DNA from: Acrocarpospora macrocephala
Lineage (GTDB): Bacteria > Actinomycetota > Actinomycetes > Streptosporangiales > Streptosporangiaceae
NCBI RefSeq assembly: GCF_009687865.1
Contig: NZ_BLAE01000062.1
Span: forward strand, 1-64,000
Length of the DNA stretch: 64,000 nucleotides
Direction: 5' to 3'
This document shows positions 1-11,187 of the stretch, in pieces; position 1 is the first letter of the stretch, and the number at the start of each line of letters is the position of its first letter. Under the pieces are notes generated by a model. The model was not told where the DNA came from, did not search any database, and saw only the letters and a program-made list of their open reading frames with translations. The position numbers and the translations under genes were made by a program.

Positions 1-1
1 G

Positions 2-119
2 TCCGCGTGGTTGTCCCACCCACCCAGCCCTTTGATTCCCCACGGGCTCCGCCCGCCCCTGCCATCACCGTGGTCACCCGAACGAGGCGGCAGCTTGATC
101 CGCGTGGTTCTTCCACCCA
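2..119. repeat. Imperfect 21-bp direct repeat in a gene-free window edge
   Basis: Two 21-bp copies at 2-22 and 99-119 share TCCGCGTGGTT and then CCACCCA, differing at two central bases; they lie 97 bp apart. The stretch 1-164 holds no gene I can support on either strand; short open frames there have no ribosome binding site or recognisable protein. It lies just beyond the stop codon of the minus-strand gene that ends at 165, so it may be 3' untranslated DNA of that gene or the edge of a neighbouring locus outside the window. Confidence 0.5.
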
Positions 120-164
120 TGGAGACGAACTGCTTGAGGACGGGCATTCGATTCAGGTTGTGGG

Positions 165-2717
<2,553 letters not shown>

Positions 2718-2811
2718 CGAATGACCTCCCCGAACTCGTGAACGGCAAGGGGCACCGTAGGGGCAACCGACCCCCGCCGTCCAGGCGGCGCCGCGCGGGC
2801 GCCCGATGAGG

Positions 2812-4350
2812 TTAGGGAAGGGTGATTTTCACGGTTGCCGGAGCGCTCTCGTTGTGCAGGCGGTCGAGCGCGGTCACGTGGAAGAACCCGCCCGTTCTGA
2901 GCTGGTACGCGGGGCGGGCGCTCGCCGGGATGACCGCGACCAGATTGCGCCCGTCGGCGGTGGCGCAGCTGTCCTGCTGGGAGGTCCGGTAGACGGCGTA
3001 GGCCCGCGCGCCCGGCTGGGCCTGCCACACGAGCGCGCCGCCGACGGCCTTGAGATCCTCGGGCGCGGCCGGGGTGCTCTTCGGCAGCCCAGCGATCAGC
3101 GGCAGCAGCGCGGGACGGGCGTAGTGCTCCTCCTCCAGCCGATCCATCACCTTGAGCGGATTGCCCCGGACCTGCGACGCGCTGAAGTACACATCCCCCT
3201 TCACCTCCGGATATTTCCGGTTCAGTGCCAGATGCGCTGGCATCTCACCCGCCTTCGACCAGGCGCCCGCCGTCCCGACCTGATACAACGCCTGCCCGAT
3301 GTAAAGATCGACCCCGGTCCCGCGCACGGCCTTCGCCCACCACGGCACGAGCACCTTGTAGTCGGCCACCGCCAGCCCCCGCGGCCAGTAGAGCTGCGGC
3401 GTCAGATAATCCACCGACCCCGCCTTGATCCACGCCTTCGGATCCGCATAAATCTGGTCATATGCGGACATGCCGCGCGTGTTCGATCCGCTCGGGTCAT
3501 CGGACTTGTTGCGCCAGATCCCGAACGGGCTGATCCCGAACTTCACATACGGCTTGGTCGTGCGGACCGCCTTCGACACCTGCGCGACCAGCTTGTTGAC
3601 GTTGCTCCGCCGCCAGTTCGCCAGCGACTTCCCATCCCCATATTTCCGGAAAGCCGCCGTGTCCGCGAACTTCGCCCCACCCCCCGGATACGGGTAGAAG
3701 TAGTCGTCGAAGTGCACCCCGTCCACGTCATACCGCCGCACCACATCCTTGATCACGCGCGTGACATGGTCCCGCACCTGCGGCAGCCCCGGATTGTAGT
3801 AAAGCCGCCCCTCATGCTTGACCGTCCACTCCGGATGCACCCGCGCCGGATGCCCCGCGGGCAGCTTCGCCGTCTTGTCGTCGTACGCCGCCCGATACGG
3901 GTTGAACCACGCGTGGAACTCCAGCCCCCGCTTGTGCGCCTCGTCCACCAGGAACGGCAGCGGATCCCACCCCGGATCCTTGCCCGGCGTCCCCGTCAGG
4001 AACTTCGACCACGGCTCCAGCGACGACCGGTAGACCGCGTCCGACGCGGGCCGCACCTGCAGGAAGACCGCGTTGAAGTTGCGCTTCACCGCCGTGTCCA
4101 GCAACTTCACATACTCGCTGCGCTGCCGGTCGGGGCTCAGCCCGGTCTTGGACGGCCAGTCCAGATTGTGCACGGTCGTGATCCACATGCCCCGCAACTG
4201 GCGCTTGCCGGCCTCGGCCGCGCACGTCGCCGGCGGCACGTTCTCGCCCGTGGCGGTCCCCGGCGTCAACGCGTACGCCACCGAGGCCGCGGACGCGGCG
4301 ACGGTCGCGACGGCCAGAACCTGACCCACCTGACGTTTCACTGAGCTCAC
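2812..4350 (-). CDS. Secreted GHL10-type (DUF187) glycoside hydrolase-like protein
   Basis: 512 residues from GTG 4350, chosen because GGAGG lies 4 nt upstream; a TTG one codon earlier is too close to it. Residues 1-30 are a signal peptide (KRQ then a hydrophobic, alanine-rich stretch). The body starts RGMWITTVHNLDWPS and contains FNAVFLQVRPASDA, the Asp-Asp motif VDGVHFDDYFYPYPG and YDQIYADPKAW, all typical of the GHL10 TIM barrel (PF02638). The C-terminal 90 residues look like a fibronectin-type beta domain. Family members are thought to act on cell-wall or extracellular polysaccharide; the substrate is not evident here. It is followed on the same strand by the large membrane protein gene after 94 bp. 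Confidence 0.92.
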   Translation of the reverse strand: MSSVKRQVGQVLAVATVAASAASVAYALTPGTATGENVPPATCAAEAGKRQLRGMWITTVHNLDWPSKTGLSPDRQRSEYVKLLDTAVKRNFNAVFLQVRPASDAVYRSSLEPWSKFLTGTPGKDPGWDPLPFLVDEAHKRGLEFHAWFNPYRAAYDDKTAKLPAGHPARVHPEWTVKHEGRLYYNPGLPQVRDHVTRVIKDVVRRYDVDGVHFDDYFYPYPGGGAKFADTAAFRKYGDGKSLANWRRSNVNKLVAQVSKAVRTTKPYVKFGISPFGIWRNKSDDPSGSNTRGMSAYDQIYADPKAWIKAGSVDYLTPQLYWPRGLAVADYKVLVPWWAKAVRGTGVDLYIGQALYQVGTAGAWSKAGEMPAHLALNRKYPEVKGDVYFSASQVRGNPLKVMDRLEEEHYARPALLPLIAGLPKSTPAAPEDLKAVGGALVWQAQPGARAYAVYRTSQQDSCATADGRNLVAVIPASARPAYQLRTGGFFHVTALDRLHNESAPATVKITLP

Positions 4351-4470
4351 CAAGCCTCCTCGGAGAACGGCTCCTCAGTGTTGCATCGGCGCGGCCATGC
4401 TTTGGCCGGAAAAAAGAAATCGACTCGTGATGCGCATGTGACGAAAGGCACCTATGAGCATTGCCCGATC

Positions 4471-4493
4471 GCCGGCCGCGCGAAACGGCCGGC
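4471..4493 (-). terminator. Stem-loop terminator after the EF-G2 gene
   Basis: Perfect 8-bp stem GCCGGCCG / CGGCCGGC with a 7-nt loop, 13 nt past the stop codon at 4507. No U tract follows, as is usual in actinomycetes. The rest of 4354-4506 should hold the promoter of the downstream hydrolase-like gene, but I could not single out a convincing -35/-10 pair. Confidence 0.7.
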
Positions 4494-4506
4494 GTTCGGA
4501 AACCCC

Positions 4507-6624
4507 TTAATCCTCGGTGCTCGCGACTTTGTCCGCGAGATGGGACGGCAGCGGCTCATAACGGAGGAAACCGCGATGGAATGACCCGGTTCCATGCGAC
4601 ATCGACCGTAGATCTATCGCGTATCGCGTGATCTCCAGCTCGGGCACCTCGGCCCGCACCAGGGTGCGCCCGGTGCCCACCGCCTCGGTGCCGAGCACTC
4701 GCCCGCGCCGGGAGGACAGGTCCGACATGACGGCGCCCACGTACTCGTCGGCGACGAGCACCGACACCTCGTCCACCGGTTCGAGCAGCAGCGCCGGGAC
4801 CTTCGCGGCGGCCTCCCGCAGGGCCAGCTGCCCGGCGATCTGGAACGCCATGTCGGAGGAGTCCACCGAGTGTGCCTTCCCGTCGTACAGGGTGACCCGG
4901 ATGTCCACCATCGGATACCCGGCGACCACGCCGCGGTCCATCTGGGCCCGCACGCCCTTCTCCACCGACGGGATGAACTGGCGCGGCACCACGCCACCGA
5001 CGATCTTGTCCACGAACTCGAACCCGCCGCCGGACGGCAGCGGCTCCACCTCGACATGGCAGACCGCGTACTGCCCGTGCCCGCCGGTCTGCTTCACGTT
5101 GCGGCCCATGCCCTGCGCCCGGCCGCCGAACGTCTCGCGCAGCGGCACCCGCAGCTCGATCTTCTCGACCTCCACGCCGTGCCGCTTGGCCAGCCGGTCC
5201 AGCAGCACGTCGGCGTGGGCCTCGCCCATGCACCACAGCACCAGCTGCCGTGTCTCCGGGTTGTTCTCCAGCCGCAACGTCGGGTCCTCGGCCACCAGCC
5301 GGGCCAGCGCCTGCGACATCTTGTCCTCGTCGGCCTTGGACTTGGCCCGGATCGCCACCGGCAGCAGCGGCTCCGGCATCTCCCAGGGCCGCATCAGCAG
5401 CGGCCGCTCCTTGTCCGAGAGCGTGTCGCCGGTCTCGGCGTGGGCCAGCTTGGCCACCACGCAGACGTCCCCGGCCACGCATTTGGCGATCGGCCGCTGG
5501 GTCTTGCCGAGCGGCGAGGTGAGCGCGCCGATCCGCTCGTCCAGGTCGTGCTCGCGATCCGGCACGTGCCCGGATACGTGCACGGTCATGTCCGGGCGCA
5601 GCGTCCCGGAGAACACCCGCACCAGGCTGATCCGCCCCACGTACGGATCGGAGGTTGTCTTCACCACCTCCGCCACCAGCGGCCCGTCCGGGTCGCAGGA
5701 CGGGACGGCGACCGGCTTGCCGTCCAGCGTGGTGACCTCGGGCAGCCGGTGCTCCGGCGGGCACGGGAAGCCCTGCGTGATCACTTCCAGCAGCTCGAGC
5801 AGCCCCACCCCGGGCGCGACCGCCAGCACCGGGTGGAATCCGGCCCGCGCGACGGCCTTCTCCAGGTCGTCGATGAGCACCTTGGTGTCGATCTCCTCGC
5901 CGGAGAGGTAACGGTCCATGAGGGACTCGTCCTCGCTCTCCTGGATGATCCCCTCGATCAGCTCGCCGCGATACTGCTCGATCAGCTCCAGCTGCTCTGC
6001 GTCCGGCTCCCGTTCGGTACGGCTCCCGCCGCCATAGTCGAAGAAACGCTGCGACAGCAGCCCCAGCAGCCCGGTGCCGTTCACCGGCAGGTAGAGGGGG
6101 GCGACGCCGTCGCCGAAGGCGTCCTGGCAGGAGGCGAGCACCTCGTCGAAGTTGGCCCGCTGGTGATCGATCTTGGTGATGACGACCGCGCGGGGCATGC
6201 CGACGCCCGCGCATTCCTCCCAGAGCATCCGGGTGAGCCCGTCGATGCCCTCGGCGGCCGACACCACGAACAGCGCCGCGTCCGCCGCGCGCAGCCCGGC
6301 CCGCAGGTCGCCCACGAAGTCGGCGTACCCGGGCGTGTCCAGCAGGTTGATCTTGATTCCGTTGTGGACCACGGGAGCCAGGGACAGGTTGACCGAGCGC
6401 TGTTGCCGTACTTCGACCTCGTCGAAGTCGCTCACCGTGGTGCCGTCCTCGACCCGGCCGGCCCGCTGGATGGCGCCCGTCGCCGCCAGCAGCGCCTCCA
6501 CCAGGGTCGTCTTGCCCGCTCCGGAGTGGCCGACCAGCACGACATTGCGCACCATGTCCGCCCGATCGGCCGTGGGTGCCCTGCCCGCGGCCCCTGATGT
6601 CCCTCCGCTAACTCTTTCCGCCAC
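4507..6624 (-). CDS. fusA2: Elongation factor G-like protein EF-G2
   Basis: 705 residues from GTG 6624, with GGGAGG 5 nt upstream; the frame stays open 45 codons further but without family resemblance. G domain: P-loop GHSGAGKTT (about 32-40), DTPGYADF (about 96-103) and TKID in place of NKxD. Switch I reads QRSVNLSLAP where canonical EF-G has RGITI. Domains II to V follow, with the C-terminal EF-G fold intact to about 690. This is the actinobacterial EF-G2/EF-G-like branch, whose members bind GTP but differ from true EF-G in translocation; the real fusA would be in the str operon elsewhere. It is transcribed divergently from pgsA. Confidence 0.95.
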   Translation of the reverse strand: MAERVSGGTSGAAGRAPTADRADMVRNVVLVGHSGAGKTTLVEALLAATGAIQRAGRVEDGTTVSDFDEVEVRQQRSVNLSLAPVVHNGIKINLLDTPGYADFVGDLRAGLRAADAALFVVSAAEGIDGLTRMLWEECAGVGMPRAVVITKIDHQRANFDEVLASCQDAFGDGVAPLYLPVNGTGLLGLLSQRFFDYGGGSRTEREPDAEQLELIEQYRGELIEGIIQESEDESLMDRYLSGEEIDTKVLIDDLEKAVARAGFHPVLAVAPGVGLLELLEVITQGFPCPPEHRLPEVTTLDGKPVAVPSCDPDGPLVAEVVKTTSDPYVGRISLVRVFSGTLRPDMTVHVSGHVPDREHDLDERIGALTSPLGKTQRPIAKCVAGDVCVVAKLAHAETGDTLSDKERPLLMRPWEMPEPLLPVAIRAKSKADEDKMSQALARLVAEDPTLRLENNPETRQLVLWCMGEAHADVLLDRLAKRHGVEVEKIELRVPLRETFGGRAQGMGRNVKQTGGHGQYAVCHVEVEPLPSGGGFEFVDKIVGGVVPRQFIPSVEKGVRAQMDRGVVAGYPMVDIRVTLYDGKAHSVDSSDMAFQIAGQLALREAAAKVPALLLEPVDEVSVLVADEYVGAVMSDLSSRRGRVLGTEAVGTGRTLVRAEVPELEITRYAIDLRSMSHGTGSFHRGFLRYEPLPSHLADKVASTED

Positions 6625-6779
6625 ATCGCCTCCCGGGTCTGAGAAGGTCGCGAGCGGTCGTTCCAGCCCATACGCGCACGTCGCGGGCCGGAGCGGCCGC
6701 CCCCGGCCGCAGCTGCGCGCCCTTCCGCACCCCCGGTACTTCAGGCGCGTGTAACCCACCCTTTACCGATGTGCCCCAG

Positions 6780-6809
6780 ATCACAAGACCCTTGCTGTGA
6801 TTGTGGGTC
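6780..6809. promoter_or_regulatory. Nested inverted repeats upstream of pgsA
   Basis: ATCACA (6780-6785) and TGTGAT (6796-6801) form a perfect 6-bp inverted repeat with a 10-bp spacer; GACCC (6787-6791) pairs with GGGTC (6805-6809) across the same centre region. They sit in the EF-G2/pgsA divergent intergenic space and overlap the proposed pgsA -35 box, so an operator role is possible. The half-site order is the reverse of a CRP site. Confidence 0.4.
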
Positions 6810-6828
6810 CCCCCGGATGCCCTACGAT
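6801..6828 (+). promoter_or_regulatory. Putative pgsA promoter, leaderless
   Basis: TTGTGG (6801-6806), 16-bp spacer, TACGAT (6823-6828). The ATG of pgsA is 9 nt after the -10 box and no ribosome binding site precedes it, so transcription would begin at or next to the start codon. Confidence 0.5.
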
Positions 6829-6837
6829 CGGACCGCG

Positions 6838-7446
6838 ATGCTGAACGTCCTACGCCCTGTGATCGCCCGAGTCATGACCCCGCTGGGCCGGGTGCTCGCC
6901 AAGCACGGCGTCTCGCCGAACGTGATCACCGCGATCGGGACCGCGGGAACCGTCGCCGCCGCGCTCTGGTTCTACCCGCGCGGGCAGCTGGTCTGGGGCA
7001 CGCTGGTCATCACCTTCTTCGTCTTCGCCGACATGCTGGACGGCGTGCTCGCCCGGCTGACCGGCAGCGGCTCCACCTGGGGCGCGTTCCTCGACTCGAC
7101 CCTGGACAGGCTCGGCGACGCCGGCATCTTCTCCGGGCTTATCATCTATTTTGTCCTGTTTGACCAGTTTATCCTCGCAGGGGTTGGGCTCTTCTGCCTG
7201 GTCTCGGGGGCGCTGGTGTCGTACGCGAAGGCGCGGGCCGAAGGGCTCGGGATGACCGCCAACGTGGGCATCGCCGAGCGCCCGGAACGGCTGCTGATCG
7301 TGCTGGTGGCGGTGTTCTGCGACGGGCTCGGGGTGCCGTATCTGCTGGCGGTGGCGCTCTGGGCGCTGGCGGCGGCCAGCGCGGTCACCGTCGGCCAGCG
7401 GATGGTCAACGTCTACCGACAGGCGGTCGCCCATGACGCTCACTGA
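6838..7446 (+). CDS. pgsA: Phosphatidylinositol phosphate synthase (CDP-alcohol phosphatidyltransferase)
   Basis: 202 residues starting MLNVLRPVIARVMTP; upstream in-frame ATGs at 6769 and 6817 add residues foreign to the family. The CDP-alcohol phosphotransferase motif D-x2-D-G-x2-A-R-x8-G-x3-D-x3-D is intact at about 65-90, within a six-helix membrane protein. In actinomycetes this enzyme joins CDP-diacylglycerol and inositol-1-phosphate to give phosphatidylinositol phosphate, the anchor for PIMs. The next two genes supply the acyltransferase and first mannosyltransferase, which supports PI-phosphate synthesis over phosphatidylglycerophosphate synthesis. It overlaps the next gene by 14 bp, suggesting one operon. 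Confidence 0.93.
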   Translation: MLNVLRPVIARVMTPLGRVLAKHGVSPNVITAIGTAGTVAAALWFYPRGQLVWGTLVITFFVFADMLDGVLARLTGSGSTWGAFLDSTLDRLGDAGIFSGLIIYFVLFDQFILAGVGLFCLVSGALVSYAKARAEGLGMTANVGIAERPERLLIVLVAVFCDGLGVPYLLAVALWALAAASAVTVGQRMVNVYRQAVAHDAH

Positions 7447-8341
7447 CCGGATCGTGGCCGCGGCGTACTCCGTCGGCTGGTCCCTGGTCAAACTCCTCCC
7501 CGAACCCCTCGCGGCCCGGCTGTTCCGGGCGATCGCCGACGTGATGTGGCGGCGGCGCGGCAAGTCCGTGCTCCGGCTGGAGTCCAACCTGGCCCGGGTG
7601 ACCGGCCGGGACAAGACCGACCCCTACCTCCGGGAGCTGTCCAGGGCGGGCCTGCGCTCGTACTTCCGGTACTGGATGGAGGTCTTCCGCCTCCCCGCCA
7701 TGGATCACCGGCGGATCGTGGAAAGCACCCACGTCACCGACGAGCACCACATCTTCGACGTGCTCGCGGCCGGGCGCGGCATCGTGATCGCGATCCCGCA
7801 CACCGGCAACTGGGACGCCGCCGGAACCTGGCTGATCGGCCGCGGGCACTCGTTCACCACCGTCGCCGAGCGGCTCAAGCCGGAGTCGCTGTTCGAGCGG
7901 TTCGTCGCCTTCCGCGAGGGTCTCGGCATGGAGGTGCTGCCTCTCACCGCCAAGGGCGGCGGCACCGCGCACGCCTTCGGCACGCTGGCCAAACGGCTGC
8001 GGGAGGGCAAGGCGGTGGCGCTGCCCGCCGAGCGCGACCTGACCGCGACCGGCGTCGAGGTGGACTTCTTCGGGGCCCGCGCCCGGATGGTGGCCGGGCC
8101 CGCCCTGCTGGCCATCCAGACCGGCGCGGCATTGGTGCCCGCGATCCCCCTGTTCGAGGGCAAAGAATGGGGGCTCCAGGTGTACGAGGAGATCCCCGTG
8201 CCCGCCGAGGGCACCCGGCAGGAGAAGGTCGCCGCGATGACCCAGCGCATGGCGCACGCCTTCGAGAAGGGCATCGCCGAGCGGCCCGAGGACTGGCACA
8301 TGCTGCAGCGGCTCTGGCTGGACGACCTGGACCCAAGGTGA
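7433..8341 (+). CDS. patA: Phosphatidylinositol mannoside acyltransferase
   Basis: 302 residues of the LpxL/HtrB-like lysophospholipid acyltransferase family. The catalytic H-x4-D motif is HTGNWD at 123-128, and the second family block is around PAERDLTATGVEVDFFG (about 199-215). In actinomycetes this enzyme acylates the mannose of PIM1/PIM2 at the inner face of the membrane. It starts inside pgsA and its stop overlaps the GTG of pimA by 4 bp, so translation is probably coupled through all three genes. The name rests on family and position; the exact acyl donor cannot be seen. Confidence 0.9.
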   Translation: MTLTDRIVAAAYSVGWSLVKLLPEPLAARLFRAIADVMWRRRGKSVLRLESNLARVTGRDKTDPYLRELSRAGLRSYFRYWMEVFRLPAMDHRRIVESTHVTDEHHIFDVLAAGRGIVIAIPHTGNWDAAGTWLIGRGHSFTTVAERLKPESLFERFVAFREGLGMEVLPLTAKGGGTAHAFGTLAKRLREGKAVALPAERDLTATGVEVDFFGARARMVAGPALLAIQTGAALVPAIPLFEGKEWGLQVYEEIPVPAEGTRQEKVAAMTQRMAHAFEKGIAERPEDWHMLQRLWLDDLDPR

Positions 8342-9465
8342 GGGTCGGCATCGTCTGTCCCTACATGTGGGACGTGCCCGGGGGAGTGCAGGCCCACGTC
8401 CGGGACCTGGCCGAGGCGCTGATCGAGGACGGGCACCGGGTCTCGGTGATCGCCCCGGCGAGCGACGACGCGCCGCTGCCCGCGTATGTGGTGTCGGCGG
8501 GGCGGGCGGTGCCGGTGCCGTACAACGGGTCGGTGGCGCGGCTGACGTTCGGGTTCCTGTCGGCCAACCGGGTGCGCAAGTGGATCAGGGAGGGCCGGTT
8601 CGACGTGCTGCACGTGCACGAGCCGGCCGTGCCGTCCATCGGGGTGCTGGCCTGCTGGGTCGCCCGCGGCCCCATCGTGGCCACCTTCCACGCCTCCTAC
8701 CAGCGCTCCCGGGCCATGTCGGTGGCCGCGCCGATGCTGCAGAGCGCGCTGGAGAAGATCACCGGCCGGATCGCCGTCTCCGACGCGGCGCGCAAGACGC
8801 TGGTCGAGCACCTGGGCGGCGACGCCGTGCTGATCCCCAACGGGGTGACCGTCAGCCGCTACGCGGAGGCCGAGCCGCTGCCCGGCTGGGGGCCGGACGG
8901 CGACGTGATCGGCTTCCTGGGGCGCATGGACGAGCCGCGCAAGGGCCTGCCCGTGCTGCTTGAGGCGTTCACGAAACTCGCTCAGGAACGCCCCCGGCTG
9001 CGGCTGATGGTGGCCGGGCCCGGTGACGCCGAGGACGTCTACGCCCGCGTGCCCAAGGAGCTGCACCCCAGGATCGGCCTGCTCGGCCTGGTCAGCGAGG
9101 CCGACAAGGTCCGCGCCTACCACTCGGTGGACATCTTCTGCGCGCCCAACCTGGGCGGTGAGAGCTTCGGCATCGTGCTCACCGAGGCCATGTCGGCGGG
9201 CGCGCCCATCCTGGCCAGCGACATCCCGGCGTTCCGGCGGGTGCTCGGCGAGGGCCAGGCGGGCGCCCTGTTCGCCACCGGCGACGCCGCCGCCCTCGCC
9301 CGCGAGGCCGCGCGGCTGCTGGACGACGCGGCGCTGCGCGCCAAGTTCTCGACCGAAGCCCGCCTGGCGGTCCGCAAATACGACTGGTCCACGGTCGCCC
9401 GCGATGTGCTGCGGGTGTACGAGACGGTCGTCGGGGCGCCCGTCATCGTGGAGGACGACGCCTGA
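8338..9465 (+). CDS. pimA: Phosphatidylinositol alpha-mannosyltransferase
   Basis: 375 residues, GTG start overlapping the upstream stop (GTGA). A GT4-family GT-B glycosyltransferase: N-terminal VRVGIVCPYMWDVPGGVQ contains the Gly-Gly loop that contacts phosphate, HVHEPAVPS follows, and the C-terminal Rossmann half has GGESFGIVLTEAMSAG with the EX7E pair at about 273 and 281. PimA transfers mannose from GDP-mannose to the 2-position of phosphatidylinositol at the cytoplasmic face. The order pgsA-patA-pimA is the conserved actinobacterial PIM locus and gives strong support. Confidence 0.95.
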   Translation: MRVGIVCPYMWDVPGGVQAHVRDLAEALIEDGHRVSVIAPASDDAPLPAYVVSAGRAVPVPYNGSVARLTFGFLSANRVRKWIREGRFDVLHVHEPAVPSIGVLACWVARGPIVATFHASYQRSRAMSVAAPMLQSALEKITGRIAVSDAARKTLVEHLGGDAVLIPNGVTVSRYAEAEPLPGWGPDGDVIGFLGRMDEPRKGLPVLLEAFTKLAQERPRLRLMVAGPGDAEDVYARVPKELHPRIGLLGLVSEADKVRAYHSVDIFCAPNLGGESFGIVLTEAMSAGAPILASDIPAFRRVLGEGQAGALFATGDAAALAREAARLLDDAALRAKFSTEARLAVRKYDWSTVARDVLRVYETVVGAPVIVEDDA

Positions 9466-9992
9466 TGACGACCACGCTGATCCTGGTCGTGGGCGCCATC
9501 GTGCTGCTCACGGCCGTCTACATCTCCTGGCGGGCCGGACGTCTGGACCGGTTGCACATCCGCCTGGAGACCGCCCAGGCCGCCCTGGACGCCGCCCTGC
9601 TGCGCCGCTCGGCGGTCTGCCTGGAACTGGCGGGGTCCCGGCTGCTCGACCCGGCCACCTCGCTGGTGCTGGCCGCCGCCGCCCACGAGGCCCGTACGGC
9701 CGGCCCCGACGAACGCGAACACGCCGAGAGCGACCTCTCGCGCACCTTGCGGGCGGTAGTCGACCAGGAGCGGTTCCTGGAGAAGGTGCACGCGCCGGAA
9801 CTCCTGGAGGAGCTCGACAGCGCCGTCGCCAAGGTCCTCTACTCGCGCCGCTTCTACAACACCGCCGTCGGGGTCACCCGGATCGCGCAGCGCCGCTGGC
9901 TGGCCCGCACGCTCCGGCTGGCCGGGCACACCGACTTCCCGCGCTTCTTCGAGATCGACGACGCGCCCCCGGTAGCCCTCGCGACCGAGTAG
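9465..9992 (+). CDS. Conserved membrane-anchored hypothetical protein
   Basis: 175 residues, ATG overlapping the pimA stop by one base. Residues 3-20 are a single membrane segment; the rest is mostly helical and charged (RLETAQAALDAALLRRSAVC, then a long amphipathic stretch), predicted cytoplasmic. The C-terminus contains FYNTAVGVTRIAQRRWLART. The arrangement resembles LemA-like proteins but I do not see enough to assign that family. A homologue commonly follows pimA in actinomycetes, so an accessory role in PIM or envelope assembly is possible, but this is inference from position. Confidence 0.85.
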   Translation: MTTTLILVVGAIVLLTAVYISWRAGRLDRLHIRLETAQAALDAALLRRSAVCLELAGSRLLDPATSLVLAAAAHEARTAGPDEREHAESDLSRTLRAVVDQERFLEKVHAPELLEELDSAVAKVLYSRRFYNTAVGVTRIAQRRWLARTLRLAGHTDFPRFFEIDDAPPVALATE

Positions 9993-9996
9993 CGAT

Positions 9997-10034
9997 TTAC
10001 CCGCTCTGGCCGATTTCCCAGACAGCCCGGGTAA
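9997..10034 (+). terminator. Possible hairpin after the PIM operon
   Basis: TTACCCG (9997-10003) pairs with CGGGTAA (10028-10034), with an inner TCTGG/CCAGA helix. It begins 5 nt after the stop at 9992. It could be a weak terminator for the upstream operon or part of the leader of the DUF3048 gene, whose possible TAAGCT -10 box overlaps its right arm. Confidence 0.35.
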
Positions 10035-10069
10035 GCTCTTGCCGTTTCATATCGGGAGGAGACTGTTCG

Positions 10070-11074
10070 GTGCGGGCAAAACGGGTCATCGGTGCCGCGC
10101 TGGCGTCGGGTTTGGCGCTTCTGGCCGCCGCGTGTTCCTCCTCGGACGACCCGCCCGGCAGTCAGCCGCAGGCGGCCAGCGTCACCGAGTCCCCGACCGC
10201 CCCGCCCGAGCATCCGTTCACCGGGATGCCGGTCGCGGCCCGCCGCCCGGTGCTCGCCGTCAAGATCGAGAACACCTCGTCGGGCAAGCCGCAGATCGGC
10301 GTGGACAAGGCCGACATCGTCTACGTGGAGCAGGTCGAGGGCGGCCTGACCCGGTTGATGGCGATCTTCTCCTCGCGCCTGCCCAAGGAGGTCGGCCCGG
10401 TCCGCTCGGCCCGCATCTCCGACCTGCACATCCTGCCCATGTTCGGCAAGCCCGCGCTGGCCTACTCCGGCGTGCAGACCAAGATGATCCCGTTCGTGCA
10501 GGAGGCGTCGCTGTTCGACGTCTCCGACAGCGCGGCGCCCGGCGCGTACTTCCGCTATCCGGGCAGGTACGCGCCGTACAACCTGGTCGGCACCCCGAGC
10601 AAGCTGCTGCGCCAGGCCGGGAAGGCGACGAAGGCCAAGGACATCGGCTTCGCCTTCTCCGACGAGCCGCCCGCCGGGGGAGTCCCCAAGAAGAGCTACA
10701 GCGTGCGCTACCCGGCGGCCAGGTTCACCTTCGGCTGGAGCGAGGCCAAGAAGCGCTGGCTGGTATGGCAGGACGGCGCGAAGGACATGGCGGCCGGTGG
10801 CGCCCAGCTCGGCGCGGCCACCGTGGTCGTGCAGTACACCAAGACCGAGCGGTCCCAGTTCCACGACGTGAACGGCAGCTACACGCCGCTGGTGCACTCC
10901 ACCGGCAAGGGCACCGGTATCGTGCTGCGGGACGGCCAGGCGTACAAGGTCAACTGGGAGCGGCCGAGCGAGGAGGAGGGCACCACGTTCACCACCCCCG
11001 ACGGCGAGCGCATGACCTTCGCCCGCGGTCCGGTATGGGTGGTTCTGGCGTCCAGGAAGCCGATCCAGCCGTAA
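10070..11074 (+). CDS. DUF3048 domain lipoprotein
   Basis: 334 residues, GTG start with GGGAGGA 9 nt upstream. The N-terminus VRAKRVIGAALASGLAL leads into a lipobox-like LLAAACSSS, so the mature protein is probably a membrane-anchored lipoprotein starting at Cys. After a Pro/Ser/Thr linker come HPFTGMPV and RRPVLAVKIENT, then DIVYVEQVEGGLTRLMAIF, the signature of the DUF3048 N-terminal domain; the C-terminal half with FHDVNGSYTPLVHSTGKG and ARGPVWVVL is the paired DUF3048 C-terminal domain. The biochemical role of this family is not known to me. It is a single gene between the PIM operon and pdxS. Confidence 0.92.
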   Translation: MRAKRVIGAALASGLALLAAACSSSDDPPGSQPQAASVTESPTAPPEHPFTGMPVAARRPVLAVKIENTSSGKPQIGVDKADIVYVEQVEGGLTRLMAIFSSRLPKEVGPVRSARISDLHILPMFGKPALAYSGVQTKMIPFVQEASLFDVSDSAAPGAYFRYPGRYAPYNLVGTPSKLLRQAGKATKAKDIGFAFSDEPPAGGVPKKSYSVRYPAARFTFGWSEAKKRWLVWQDGAKDMAAGGAQLGAATVVVQYTKTERSQFHDVNGSYTPLVHSTGKGTGIVLRDGQAYKVNWERPSEEEGTTFTTPDGERMTFARGPVWVVLASRKPIQP

Positions 11075-11078
11075 GGAC

Positions 11079-11092
11079 ACCTTGTCCAAGGT
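11079..11092. other. Short palindrome between the DUF3048 gene and pdxS
   Basis: ACCTTG, a 2-nt spacer, then CAAGGT, starting 5 nt after the DUF3048 stop. The loop would be too short for a stable terminator, so a protein-binding dyad is equally possible. A TAGGAT -10-like box at 11145-11150 lies downstream before pdxS. Confidence 0.3.
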
Positions 11093-11187
11093 TTCCGGAT
11101 ACCTCTGACAAAGTGGAGCGTCCGGGAGGGCACTGCCCGACGCCTAGGATGGAAATGTCCCGCTTACCAGCAGTGTGAGGTATCGCC

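Noticed and set aside
2774-2788. CCGCC / GGCGG hairpin downstream of the GHL10 gene as a terminator
   Set aside because: Only 5 bp in a GC-rich stretch; chance occurrence is likely.
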